Assembly (NCBI GenBank): GCA_963782465.1
Contig: CAWAJR010000006.1
Location: 682,001-746,000, forward strand
Length of the DNA stretch: 64,000 nucleotides
Direction of reading: 5' to 3'
Source of the DNA: JAODBJ01 sp963782465
GTDB taxonomy: Bacteria > Actinomycetota > Acidimicrobiia > IMCC26256 > PALSA-610
Positions 8,200 to 15,748 of the stretch are shown here, one piece after another. Every line of letters starts with the position of its first letter. The stretch's first letter is position 1. Under the pieces are notes generated by a model. It saw only the letters and a program-made list of their open reading frames with translations. It had not been told where the DNA came from and ran no database searches. The translations under genes and the position numbers were made by a program.

Positions 8200-9112
8200 G
8201 TACATGCTCCAGCCAGTCTTTGTAACGGTCGTCCTGGCCGCGGACGGTCGCGGCGTAGACACCCTGGATCTGGCGGGTGATCGGGCCCGGCTCGCCGAGC
8301 TCACGGTCGTCGACCGAGCGGATCGGCACGACTTCGGCCGCGGTGCCCGAGAGGAACGCTTCCTCGGCCACATAGAGATCGCTCCGGGCGATGTTCTCGA
8401 ACGAAACCTCGTAGCCGAGATCGCGGGCGATCGTCATCACCGAGTCCTGGGTGATCCCCTCGAGCGCGCCGGCCGAGATCGGAGGCGTGATGATCTTGCC
8501 GTGGCGCACGACGAAGATGTTCTCGCCGGTGCATTCGCTCACGTAGCCCTGCGGTGAGAGCAGGATCGCCTCGTCGTAGCCGGCCTTCAACGCTTCGACT
8601 TTCGCCATCGACGAATTGATGTACATACCGGTGCCCTTGGCCGCCGGCGGCAGGGAGTTGAGGCCGTGACGTTGCCACGAGCTGATCTTCATCTTCACGC
8701 CGTGCTGCAGGCCGTCGTCGCCGAGGTACGCACCCCACGGCCACACCGCGATCGACACGTTCACCGTGCACGGCAACGTGTTCAGGCCCATCTCGCCGTA
8801 GCCGTAGAACGCGATCGGCCGGATGTAACAGGCGGGAAGGTTGTTGACCCGCACCGTTTCCTTCACCGCGTCGACGAGCGTGTCGACGTCGTAGGGAATG
8901 TCGATCATGAAGATCTTCGCCGAGTTGAACAGGCGAACGATGTGGTCGGTGAGCCGGAACACCGCGGGACCGCGATCGGTCTCGTACGCGCGGATGCCTT
9001 CGAAGACGCCGCAGCCGTAATGCAGGCTGTGGGTCAACACGTGGATCTTGGCGTCGTCCCAATCGACGAGTTCGCCGTCCATCCAGATCTTGTCGACCTT
9101 CTGGAGAGGCAT
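8192..9112 (-). CDS. ilvE: branched-chain amino acid aminotransferase
   Basis: 306 residues from ATG 9112, two bases after the leuB stop. Class IV PLP aminotransferase: VLTHSLHYGCGVFEGIRAYE, the PLP lysine in PPAAKGTGMYINS, SECTGENIFVV, and the cofactor-binding SGTAAEVVPI. It transfers the amino group of glutamate to the 2-oxo acids of valine, leucine and isoleucine. The middle position in leuB-ilvE-cimA, with tight spacing on both sides, supports this role over D-amino acid aminotransferase. A longer upstream open frame runs into leuB and is rejected. Confidence 0.94.
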   Translation of the reverse strand: MPLQKVDKIWMDGELVDWDDAKIHVLTHSLHYGCGVFEGIRAYETDRGPAVFRLTDHIVRLFNSAKIFMIDIPYDVDTLVDAVKETVRVNNLPACYIRPIAFYGYGEMGLNTLPCTVNVSIAVWPWGAYLGDDGLQHGVKMKISSWQRHGLNSLPPAAKGTGMYINSSMAKVEALKAGYDEAILLSPQGYVSECTGENIFVVRHGKIITPPISAGALEGITQDSVMTIARDLGYEVSFENIARSDLYVAEEAFLSGTAAEVVPIRSVDDRELGEPGPITRQIQGVYAATVRGQDDRYKDWLEHVHG

Positions 9113-9114
9113 CG

Positions 9115-10107
9115 CTACACCCTTTCTGCAATCGCGTCGCCGATTTCCGCCGTCGTGCCGTGTACGTCGTCGGCGCCGGCTACCGCCTTGTCTATCCGAG
9201 CCGCCGCTTCCTGCTCGCCGAGGAATTCGCACATCATTGCCGCCGAGATGATGGCCGCCCGCGGGTCGGCTTTGCCGGTACCGGCGATGTCGGGCGCCGA
9301 CCCGTGTACCGGCTCGAACAGCGACGGCCCGGTACGGGCCGGATTGAGGTTGGCCGACGCGGCCCGGCCGATGCCGCCCGCGATGGCGCCGCCGAGATCG
9401 GTGAGGATGTCGCCGAAGAGGTTGTCGGTGACGACCACGTCGTAGCGGCCGGGATCGGAGACGAAGTAGATGCACGCCGCGTCGACGTGGTTGTACGCGG
9501 TGCCGACGCCCGGGTACTCGGCTGCGACCTCGTTGAAGGTGCGCTGCCAGAGATCGCCGGCGAAGGTGAGCACGTTCGTCTTGTGCACGAGGGTGACGTG
9601 CTGGGTGGCGCGTTCACGCGTCAACTCGAAGGCGAACCGGATGCAGCGCTCCACCCCCATGCGGGTGTTCACCGAACCTTGGGTCGCGACTTCGTTCGGT
9701 GTCCCGGCTCGAAGCACGCCGCCCTCGCCGACGTAGGGGCCCTCGGTGTTCTCGCGCACCACGAGCATGTCGACGCCGTCGTTGTGGCGGCTCGGTCCCG
9801 AACGGAAGGGCCGGAGGTTGATGTACAGGTCGAGGCCGAAGCGCATCTTCAACAGCAGGCCGCGCTCGAGCACCCCGGGCGGCACCTCGGGCGTGCCGAC
9901 CGCGCCGAGCAGGATGGCGTCGAAGCCCCGAATCTCTTCCAGCAGGGAGTCGGGGAGCACCTCCCCGGTCCGTAGGTAGCGGGCGCCGCCGAGGTCGTAC
10001 TCGACGGCGTCGATGTCGACGCCGGCGGCCCGCACCACTTTCAACGCTTCGGCCGTCACCTCCGGCCCGATGCCGTCGCCGCCGATCACTCCGAGCCGGT
10101 GTGCCAC
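9115..10107 (-). CDS. leuB: 3-isopropylmalate dehydrogenase
   Basis: 330 residues from GTG 10107. Beta-decarboxylating dehydrogenase motifs: GVIGGDGIGPEVTAEALKV at the N-terminus, VVRENTEGPYVGEGG, the catalytic lysine in LVHKTNVL, and TDNLFGDILTDLGGAIAGGIG for metal and NAD binding. It oxidises 3-isopropylmalate in leucine synthesis and probably also 3-methylmalate from the CimA route. First structural gene of leuB-ilvE-cimA; it follows a leader peptide and intrinsic terminator at 10139-10294, so it is probably controlled by attenuation. Confidence 0.95.
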   Translation of the reverse strand: MAHRLGVIGGDGIGPEVTAEALKVVRAAGVDIDAVEYDLGGARYLRTGEVLPDSLLEEIRGFDAILLGAVGTPEVPPGVLERGLLLKMRFGLDLYINLRPFRSGPSRHNDGVDMLVVRENTEGPYVGEGGVLRAGTPNEVATQGSVNTRMGVERCIRFAFELTRERATQHVTLVHKTNVLTFAGDLWQRTFNEVAAEYPGVGTAYNHVDAACIYFVSDPGRYDVVVTDNLFGDILTDLGGAIAGGIGRAASANLNPARTGPSLFEPVHGSAPDIAGTGKADPRAAIISAAMMCEFLGEQEAAARIDKAVAGADDVHGTTAEIGDAIAERV

Positions 10108-10138
10108 AACCCTGTTCCTTCAATCGTTTACATCAACG

Positions 10139-10163
10139 AAAAACCGCCCACCAAAGTGGACGG
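10139..10163 (-). terminator. attenuator terminator before leuB
   Basis: An 8-bp stem CCGTCCAC/GTGGGCGG (one G.U pair) with a 4-nt loop is followed by five T on the minus strand. It lies 32 nt upstream of leuB. Its 5' arm overlaps 10159-10170, which is perfectly complementary (12 nt) to 10223-10234 inside the leader-peptide gene, so two exclusive folds exist. A smaller hairpin (10174-10191) lies between. Confidence 0.8.
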
Positions 10164-10195
10164 TTGCCGCAAACGCCGGGGGGTTCCGGCGCTCG

Positions 10196-10294
10196 CTATA
10201 CGACGATAATGATGCTGCTGATGCGGCAACCGTCGGACGGGCGCGCGGACAACGGCGCGGGACGCAGTGATTCGGGCGCGGTAAGCCGGAGCAT
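10196..10294 (-). CDS. Ile/Val leader peptide of the leuB-ilvE-cimA operon
   Basis: A 32-codon frame, ATG 10294 to TAG 10196, ending GCRISSIIIVV. The run Ile-Ser-Ser-Ile-Ile-Ile-Val-Val just before the stop, followed within 60 nt by an intrinsic terminator and the first gene of a branched-chain operon, is the classic layout of ribosome-mediated attenuation. Bases 10223-10234, directly before the Ile codons, pair perfectly with 10159-10170. Which fold wins when the ribosome stalls is not obvious: a ribosome stalled on the Ile codons would cover the upstream arm. Confidence 0.75.
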   Translation of the reverse strand: MLRLTAPESLRPAPLSARPSDGCRISSIIIVV

Positions 10295-10303
10295 CGGTCG
10301 ACC

Positions 10304-10332
10304 AGCGTGCCATTTCGGTGCATAAATGTCAA
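10304..10332 (-). promoter_or_regulatory. promoter of the leuB leader
   Basis: TTGACA (10327-10332), a 17-bp spacer, then CACGCT (10304-10309), nine bases before the leader ATG. The same arrangement (TTGACT, 17 bp, CACACT, ten bases, ATG) precedes the leuA leader, which strengthens both calls. Confidence 0.5.
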
Positions 10333-10373
10333 TCCATATGGGGCGGGGAGACACGATCCCCGCGCCGGGTCGA

Positions 10374-10379
10374 TAGCCT
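10374..10379 (+). promoter_or_regulatory. -10 box of greA, leaderless-type
   Basis: TAGCCT ends eight bases before the greA ATG. No Shine-Dalgarno sequence precedes the ATG, which fits a leaderless transcript. Confidence 0.45.
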
Positions 10380-10387
10380 CGCGTCCT

Positions 10388-10864
10388 ATGAGCGAATCCC
10401 AATCGCAACTCTCGACGCAAGCCTACGAGCGCCTCCGCAAAGAACTCGAAGAGCGCAGCACGAGCCGTCGCGTCGAACTCTCCCTGTGGATCGAGCGTGC
10501 CCGCGAGCACGGCGACATCAAGGAGAACGCCGACTACGACGAAGCCAAGCGCGAACAGGGGATGAACGAGGCCCGCATCCGCCAGCTCGAGAGCATCCTC
10601 AAGGAAGCAGTCGTCGTCGAAGGCGCGAGTGGCGAGACCGTCGAGGCGGGTGTGCTCGTCGATCTCCTCTACGACGGCGACGACGAACCGACCACCTACC
10701 TCGTCGGGTCGATCGAGGAACGCAACGACAAGTACGACGTGCTGTCGCTCTCGTCGCCGCTCGGCCAGCAGATCCAGGGCGCGAAACCGGGCACCGTCGT
10801 CACCTATCAAGGCCCCAAGCGAGAGCTGAAGGCGACCGTCGTCGGCGTGCACCCGCTCTCCTGA
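10388..10864 (+). CDS. greA: transcription elongation factor GreA
   Basis: 158 residues from ATG 10388, the normal GreA length. The N-terminal coiled coil (LSTQAYERLRKELEERSTSRRVELSLWIERAREHGDIKENADYDEAKREQ) carries the conserved acidic loop tip DIKENADYDEAK that reaches into the RNA polymerase secondary channel and triggers cleavage of backtracked RNA. The C-terminal FKBP-like domain ends in GPKRELKATVVGVHPLS. It is transcribed away from the leuB leader and converges with the next gene, with a hairpin between. Confidence 0.93.
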   Translation: MSESQSQLSTQAYERLRKELEERSTSRRVELSLWIERAREHGDIKENADYDEAKREQGMNEARIRQLESILKEAVVVEGASGETVEAGVLVDLLYDGDDEPTTYLVGSIEERNDKYDVLSLSSPLGQQIQGAKPGTVVTYQGPKRELKATVVGVHPLS

Positions 10865-10873
10865 CCCGAACGT

Positions 10874-10907
10874 GCGTCAGTTTGGGCGACAGGGGCGAAA
10901 CTGACGC
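10874..10907. terminator. hairpin between convergent genes
   Basis: Perfect 10-bp inverted repeat GCGTCAGTTT/AAACTGACGC with a 14-nt loop, between greA (+) and the next minus-strand gene. No T tract. Its place suggests a bidirectional terminator. Confidence 0.55.
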
Positions 10908-10947
10908 CGGTTCGCGGGGGGGCCGGGGGGTGCGGAGGGTTCGGGCG

Positions 10948-11472
10948 TCAGACGCGGGCGGCGTCGGCACGACGGACGGCGGCCGCGAAGTCGGGGTGGA
11001 CCCGTCGCAGCGTGACCCAGCGATGGGACGCGTCGAGGCGCACCACGACTCGCGACAGGTCGAGGGCCACGTGGGCGACGACGGCGACGACGGCGACGAT
11101 CGCGGCGGCGCCCCACCAGATCGGCCGGAGCACCTCGCCCACGTTGGCGATCGCCAGCACCGCGAAGCCGATCGCGACGACGGCCGACCACAGTCGCGTC
11201 CGGATCAGCCGCAGGTCGCGGTCGATGACCTCGAGGCTGTACGGCAGTTCCACGCGCAACACCTCGGCGCGGGAGGCGAACGCCACGATGGCCAGGATCA
11301 CCCACCCGAGCGGGCCGAGGAGCAACAGCAGCCACGCGAGCCCGATCCCGCCGTATTGCTGCTCGATCGCGAGCATCCCTTCGGCGGGGGCGCCCGTCTT
11401 GACGCAGACCTTCGGGAACCGCCCCCGCACTGCGTCGTCGACGAACACCTGCACGGAAGTTGTGCGCCCCAC
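10948..11472 (-). CDS. predicted membrane protein, four hydrophobic segments
   Basis: 174 residues from GTG 11472; the longer frame upstream to 11544 is polar, low-complexity and less likely. The N-terminus has a RFPKVCVKTGAPAEG motif, a Cys-containing stretch often seen at the start of small actinobacterial membrane proteins. Paired hydrophobic helices follow at about residues 45-72 and 97-137. The C-terminal 35 residues are polar and basic. No enzyme motif. The function is unknown. Confidence 0.6.
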   Translation of the reverse strand: MGRTTSVQVFVDDAVRGRFPKVCVKTGAPAEGMLAIEQQYGGIGLAWLLLLLGPLGWVILAIVAFASRAEVLRVELPYSLEVIDRDLRLIRTRLWSAVVAIGFAVLAIANVGEVLRPIWWGAAAIVAVVAVVAHVALDLSRVVVRLDASHRWVTLRRVHPDFAAAVRRADAARV

Positions 11473-11630
11473 GGCCCCTCCCCCACGTTCTCGCTCACCG
11501 CACGGTAGCGCGCCGCGCCACTGCCGGCCTTCCGGAACCCGCACTCCGGTTCTGGTAATCCTGGGGCACGAGGAAGTCTGCCCCTGGAACGAAACCCGAA
11601 GGCGCGCCGGCGCGCGCGCCCCGACCCGGC

Positions 11631-12923
11631 GTGTGGTCGCGCACGTTCCTCTCGCTGTCGGTTCGCAACTTCCGCCTCTTCTTCATCGGGCAGTTGATCT
11701 CGAACACGGGCAACTGGTTGACGATCGTCGGCCTCACGTTGCTGATCCTGCACCTCACCAAGAGCGGGCTCGCCGTCGGCGTGCTTTCGGCGTGCCAGTT
11801 CGGCCCGATCCTCGTGCTCTCGCCGTGGGCCGGTGCGATCGCCGACCGATCGAGTAAGCGCGATCTCCTCTTCGTCACCCAATCGCTGGAGATGGCGCAG
11901 TCGTTCGCCCTCGCGGCACTCGCGTTCATGCACCATCCGCCGGTCGTTGCGCTCTACGGCGTCGCGTTCGCCGGCGGGTGCATGCTCGCGTTCGACAACC
12001 CGCTCCGGCGCTCGTTCGTCACCGAAATGGTGCCCGAAGACCACATGCCGAACGCAGTGACCCTCTACAGCGCGCTCGTGAACATCTCGCGGATCTTCGG
12101 CCCGACGATCGGCGGTGCGTTGATCGTCACCCTCGGGTTCGGTTGGGCGTTCGCGATCGACGGCTTCACCTATGTCGCGGTGTTGTCGGCGCTGTGGATG
12201 ATGCGGCCGAGCGAACTGCGCATCGCCGTGCGCTCACCCAAGGCGAGTGGGCATGTACGCGACGGCATTCGCTACGTACGCGAGACGCCCGAGCTGTGGG
12301 TGACGTTCGTCGTGCTCGCCATCATCGGAACCCTCTCGTACAACTTCACCGTCGTGTTCCCCTTGTTCGTGGAACGCGCGCTCCACAAGGGGGACGCGAG
12401 CTACACCTTCCTCTATTCGGTGTTCAGCATCGGTTCGCTCGCGGGGGCGCTCGCGGTCGCGCAACGCAACCGGGTCACGCTGCGCACGATGACGTTCGGG
12501 GCAAGTGCGTTCGGTTGCACGCTGCTCGTCCTGTCGGCCGCGCCGAACCTCGCGGCTGCGTTCCCGATCGTCCTGTTCGTCGGGTTGAGCAGCATCGTGT
12601 ACATGACGACGACAACCGCGATCGTGCAGGTGCGCGCCGACCCGCGTATGCACGGCCGGGTCCTCGCGCTCCAGAGCGTGCTCCTGATCGGTACGACACC
12701 GGTCGGCGGCCCGCTGCTCGGGGCGGCGGCCGATGCCCTCGGTGCCCGGGCGCCACTCGTCATCGGAGGGGTCGCCGCGCTCGTCGCCGCCGCCTACAGC
12801 GGCATGTTCGAACGCCGCCGGGGCCGCTCCCGGCCTGGGCGGGGAGCGCCTCATACCCACCCCTTACCTTCACATGCTGTACTACCCGTCACGACTCTCG
12901 AGCCACCCGTGGAGGGTGCATGA
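11631..12923 (+). CDS. MFS transporter (EntS-like)
   Basis: 430 residues from GTG 11631 with about 12 hydrophobic segments. Features include SVRNFRLFFIGQLISNTGNWL at the N-terminus, the loop motif AGAIADRSSKRDLLF between helices 2 and 3 (the MFS motif-A region), PLRRSFVTEMVPEDHMPNAVTL, and GPLLGAAADALGARAPL. This pattern fits the MFS_3/EntS group of exporters, which move small molecules or siderophores with proton antiport; the substrate cannot be told. The last residues are low-complexity. The stop overlaps the ATG of a small downstream gene. Confidence 0.88.
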   Translation: MWSRTFLSLSVRNFRLFFIGQLISNTGNWLTIVGLTLLILHLTKSGLAVGVLSACQFGPILVLSPWAGAIADRSSKRDLLFVTQSLEMAQSFALAALAFMHHPPVVALYGVAFAGGCMLAFDNPLRRSFVTEMVPEDHMPNAVTLYSALVNISRIFGPTIGGALIVTLGFGWAFAIDGFTYVAVLSALWMMRPSELRIAVRSPKASGHVRDGIRYVRETPELWVTFVVLAIIGTLSYNFTVVFPLFVERALHKGDASYTFLYSVFSIGSLAGALAVAQRNRVTLRTMTFGASAFGCTLLVLSAAPNLAAAFPIVLFVGLSSIVYMTTTTAIVQVRADPRMHGRVLALQSVLLIGTTPVGGPLLGAAADALGARAPLVIGGVAALVAAAYSGMFERRRGRSRPGRGAPHTHPLPSHAVLPVTTLEPPVEGA

Positions 12924-13072
12924 CCCCCAAGCAGCGCGTTCGCAACGCCGGAGACGCGATCGCCCGCCTCCTGGGCACTGGCCTCGGCAGCCTCATCGAC
13001 GCCGTACGGCGGCCCACACCGAAGCTCGCCGTGGTGAAGGTCCCCGCGAGCCGTCAGCGTCGAGCTCGCTGA
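12920..13072 (+). CDS. small basic protein, coupled to the MFS gene
   Basis: 50 residues, MTPKQRVRNAGDAIARLLGTG to RQRRAR. The ATG at 12920 overlaps the MFS stop (ATGA), and GGAGG at 12911-12915 gives a good ribosome site, so translation is likely coupled. An amphipathic N-terminal helix (DAIARLLGTGLGSLIDAVRR) is followed by a basic tail of Lys and Arg. No family was recognised. The start signals support a real gene, but conservation is untested. Confidence 0.55.
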   Translation: MTPKQRVRNAGDAIARLLGTGLGSLIDAVRRPTPKLAVVKVPASRQRRAR

Positions 13073-13126
13073 GCGGTTCACCCGCAAGCGATCCACCCGC
13101 GTGATCGTCGGCGCCATCGTCAAGCG

Positions 13127-14124
13127 ATGACGCAACCGGGGATCCCCGCGGGGAAGGTGCCGGCCCCGCTGCTCGCGCGCCTGCTCTCGTCGCTGCCCGC
13201 CCGGCCCGCGTCCGTCGAACTCGGCCCCGCGCTCGGCGAAGACGCGTGCGCGATCGACATCGGTGAAGGCGTCCTGGTCGTTGCCGCCGACCCGATCACG
13301 CTGACGGGTTCGAACGTCGGCCGTTTCGCGGTCACCGTGAACGCGAACGACCTCGCGGTGACGGGTGCCCGCCCGCAATGGTTCCTCGCGACCTTGCTCT
13401 TCCCTCCCGGCACCACCGAACTCCAAGTGACCGAGGTCTTCGACGGCATACGCGACGCGCTGCAGGCGACGGGCGCAATCCTCGTCGGAGGGCACAGTGA
13501 GATCACCGCCGCGGTGCGCACGCCCGTGGTCGCCGGCACGATGCTCGGCCTCGCGGAACGGGGCGGTTGCGTCCGCACATCGGGCGCCGGTCCGGGTGAT
13601 GTGCTCGTGCAGATCGGTACTGCACCGGTCGAGGGTGCGGCGGTGCTCGCCGTCGAAGCGGGCCGGCGGCTGGGCACGGTCGAACCGGGGCTGCTCGCCG
13701 CGGCCGTCGCCGCGGTCGACGATCCGGGGATCAGTGTCGTCGACGCCGCGCTCCTCGCGGCCGAATTGGGTGCGACCGCGATGCACGACCCGACCGAGGG
13801 CGGTATCGCGTCGGGTTTGCACGAGATGGCCGGCGCGGCGAACGTCGCGTTGTACGTCGAGCGCGACGCGATGCGGTGGTTCGCGCCCGGACTCGCCGTG
13901 TGCGCGGCGCTCGGCGCCGACCCGTGGGCGACACTCGCGTCGGGGTGCGCGCTCGCCACGTTCCCGGGCGCGAACGCGCGCGCCGCAACGGCCGCGCTGG
14001 CGTCCGCCGGTTTCGACGTGTCGATCATCGGTACGGCCCGAGCGGGTTCGGGAGTGTTCGACGAACACGGGCCCCGATCGAACGACCCGAACGCGACGAG
14101 GTCGCCCGCATCCTCGGTTCGTAG
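13127..14124 (+). CDS. AIR synthase-related (HypE-like) protein, frameshifted
   Basis: It starts at ATG 13127. Visible blocks are GPALGEDACAIDIGEGVLVVAADPIT, FAVTVNANDLAVTGARPQWFLATLLFPPG, LVGGHSEIT and TAMHDPTEGGIASGLHEMA, the ATP-binding signatures of the PurM/HypE/SelD superfamily. At about 14068-14075 (a GGGCCCC run) one base appears to be missing: the expected C-terminus PIERPERDEVARILGS with its TAG at 14122-14124 is in another frame, and the uncorrected frame runs on into the convergent hydrolase gene. HypE dehydrates a carbamoyl thiocarboxamide for hydrogenase cyanide ligands, but no other hyp genes are here, so the substrate is open. Confidence 0.75.
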
Positions 14125-14142
14125 CCGGCACCGTGGCCGCGA

Positions 14143-15045
14143 TCAGCCGGTCGCGCCCCGCAACAACTCCTGCAAACGGCTCGCCGACACCGGGACCGCT
14201 TCGGTCGTCGTGACGAAGTCGACGAGCACCTCGACGAAACGCTCGGGTTGCTCGCAGTGTGGGAAGTGGCCGACGTTCTCGAACACTTCGAGCCGGCTGT
14301 TCGCGATCGCCGCGTGCGTCGCATAGGCCTGGTGCACGGGGATGATCGAGTCGTGATCACCCCAGACGATCAGGGTGGGCATCTCCGAGGCGAGGTAGAG
14401 GCGGTCGCGCGCGCTGACCCGCTGCCCCGACGTGTCGACGACGGATCGCAACGTCTGCAGGAATGCGGCGCGGGTCTGGCCGTCCGACAGGGAGCCGTAC
14501 GCCTCCCATATCTCGTCGAAGTACCGGTTGGGGCCGACACCGACGTGGTGCAACAGGCCACTCACCGTCGAACCGGCGTCGTGCAACCACCGGGTGCAGG
14601 CGATCGGTAACACGTAGTCGACGCCCGGCAACGTGAGCAGCCGCAGCAGCATGCTGACCTCGTCGCCGAGGCCACCGCTCGATACGAGGGCGAGCCGCTC
14701 GCAGCGTTCGGGGAACTGGTACGCGAACTGCATCACGACGCCACCGCCGAGCGATTGCCCGACGAGCGTCGCGTGGTCGTGACCGAGCGCGACGAGCACG
14801 TCGCGGAGTTGGCTCGCGAACGAACCGAGCGAGTAGTCGGCGCGGGGTTTGGCCGATGCGCCGTGGCCGAGCAGGTCGGGGGCGACGACGGTGAAGCGCT
14901 TCGCCAGCTCCGGCATGACGTAGCGCCACGTCGCCGAACTCCCGGCCATCCCGTGAACGAGGAGCAAGACCGGGCCGGAGCCGCCGGTGCGTACACCGAT
15001 CTCATGACCGTGGATCGACAGGTGCATCGTTTCGAATTCGGGCAT
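14143..15045 (-). CDS. alpha/beta hydrolase
   Basis: 300 residues from ATG 15045. The fold and triad are visible: oxyanion segment LLLVHGMAGSSATW, nucleophile elbow LVGQSLGGG (Ser), acidic residue in IVWGDHDSIIP (Asp) and the histidine in ENVGHFPHCEQPERF. A cap domain of about 70 residues lies between strands 6 and 7. Likely an esterase or C-C hydrolase (MhpC-like); the natural substrate is unknown. It converges with the HypE-like gene 18 bp away and diverges from the secreted protein gene. Confidence 0.88.
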   Translation of the reverse strand: MPEFETMHLSIHGHEIGVRTGGSGPVLLLVHGMAGSSATWRYVMPELAKRFTVVAPDLLGHGASAKPRADYSLGSFASQLRDVLVALGHDHATLVGQSLGGGVVMQFAYQFPERCERLALVSSGGLGDEVSMLLRLLTLPGVDYVLPIACTRWLHDAGSTVSGLLHHVGVGPNRYFDEIWEAYGSLSDGQTRAAFLQTLRSVVDTSGQRVSARDRLYLASEMPTLIVWGDHDSIIPVHQAYATHAAIANSRLEVFENVGHFPHCEQPERFVEVLVDFVTTTEAVPVSASRLQELLRGATG

Positions 15046-15242
15046 CCCGTCACGGTACGCCCCTGCTCGGGGCGAGCACGCGCTCGTGCGATTGCGCGGC
15101 TGCAAAAGGGGCCCAAGTCCCAAAGTGGTCCCAAACATCGTTCCCGGAGAGCTCTTACCGGCGTCTTGGTGCCCTCTCGGAGTCGGCAACGACACTCGGA
15201 GTGCCTCGGGAACGAGGCGATCCCCCCACAAGGAGTAGCGCA

Positions 15243-15699
15243 ATGCGACCTTCCCGTCATCGGGCCCGAGCGTGGGTCATCACCGCGGCCGCCGCGGCCG
15301 GCGTGGTCCTCGGAGCAGCCGGCATCGCCGGCGCGGCGACGAACTCGTCCTCGTCGTCGACTTCGAGCAGCACCCAGCCGTCGGCGGCCGCACCGAACCC
15401 GGCCACCGTCAGCCATGGCCCCGGTGAGACGCTCCTCACCGGGACGACCGCGGCCAACGTGAAGGCGGCGGCCCTGGCCGCCGTTCCCGGCTCGACGGTC
15501 ATCCGCGTCGAGACCGATTCGGGTGGTGCCGCCTACGAGGCCCACCTGACCAAGTCGGACGGCACGCAAGTGACCGTCAAGTTCGACTCGGCGTTCAAGG
15601 TCACTGCGACCGAAAACGGCTTCGGTACCGGGCCGAACGGGGAAGGCGCCGGCGGGAGCACCGTCGGGCGCACCCGGTTACGGCGCGCCCAGCGCGTAG
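15243..15699 (+). CDS. secreted PepSY-like protein, frameshifted near the C-terminus
   Basis: ATG 15243 follows AAGGAG by seven bases. A signal peptide (MRPSRHRARAWVITAAAAAG, cleavage near GIAGAA) precedes a Ser/Thr-rich linker and a domain reading AALAAVPGSTVIRVETDSG, AYEAHLTKSDGTQVTVKFD and FKVTATENG, typical of PepSY-like envelope proteins. In the annotated frame no stop occurs for 1.4 kb, antisense to cydDC. A switch near 15640-15655 to the next frame gives an Ala/Pro/Gly-rich end (APSGAPGYGAPSA) and TAG at 15697-15699, just before a strong terminator hairpin. One extra base or two missing bases would explain it. Confidence 0.65.
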
Positions 15700-15706
15700 C
15701 CGGAAC

Positions 15707-15748
15707 GAGCCCGGCTCACCGTTTCCCCCCGAACGGTGAGCCGGGCTC
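15707..15748. terminator. 17-bp perfect hairpin between convergent genes
   Basis: Arms GAGCCCGGCTCACCGTT (15707-15723) and its exact complement (15732-15748), with an 8-nt loop. It starts 7 bp after the PepSY-like stop and abuts the cydDC stop. No T tract. Probably a bidirectional terminator. Confidence 0.75.

Noticed and set aside
8200..8373. Upstream extension of cimA inside ilvE
   Set aside because: It overlaps the conserved 3' part of ilvE and has no similarity to citramalate synthases.
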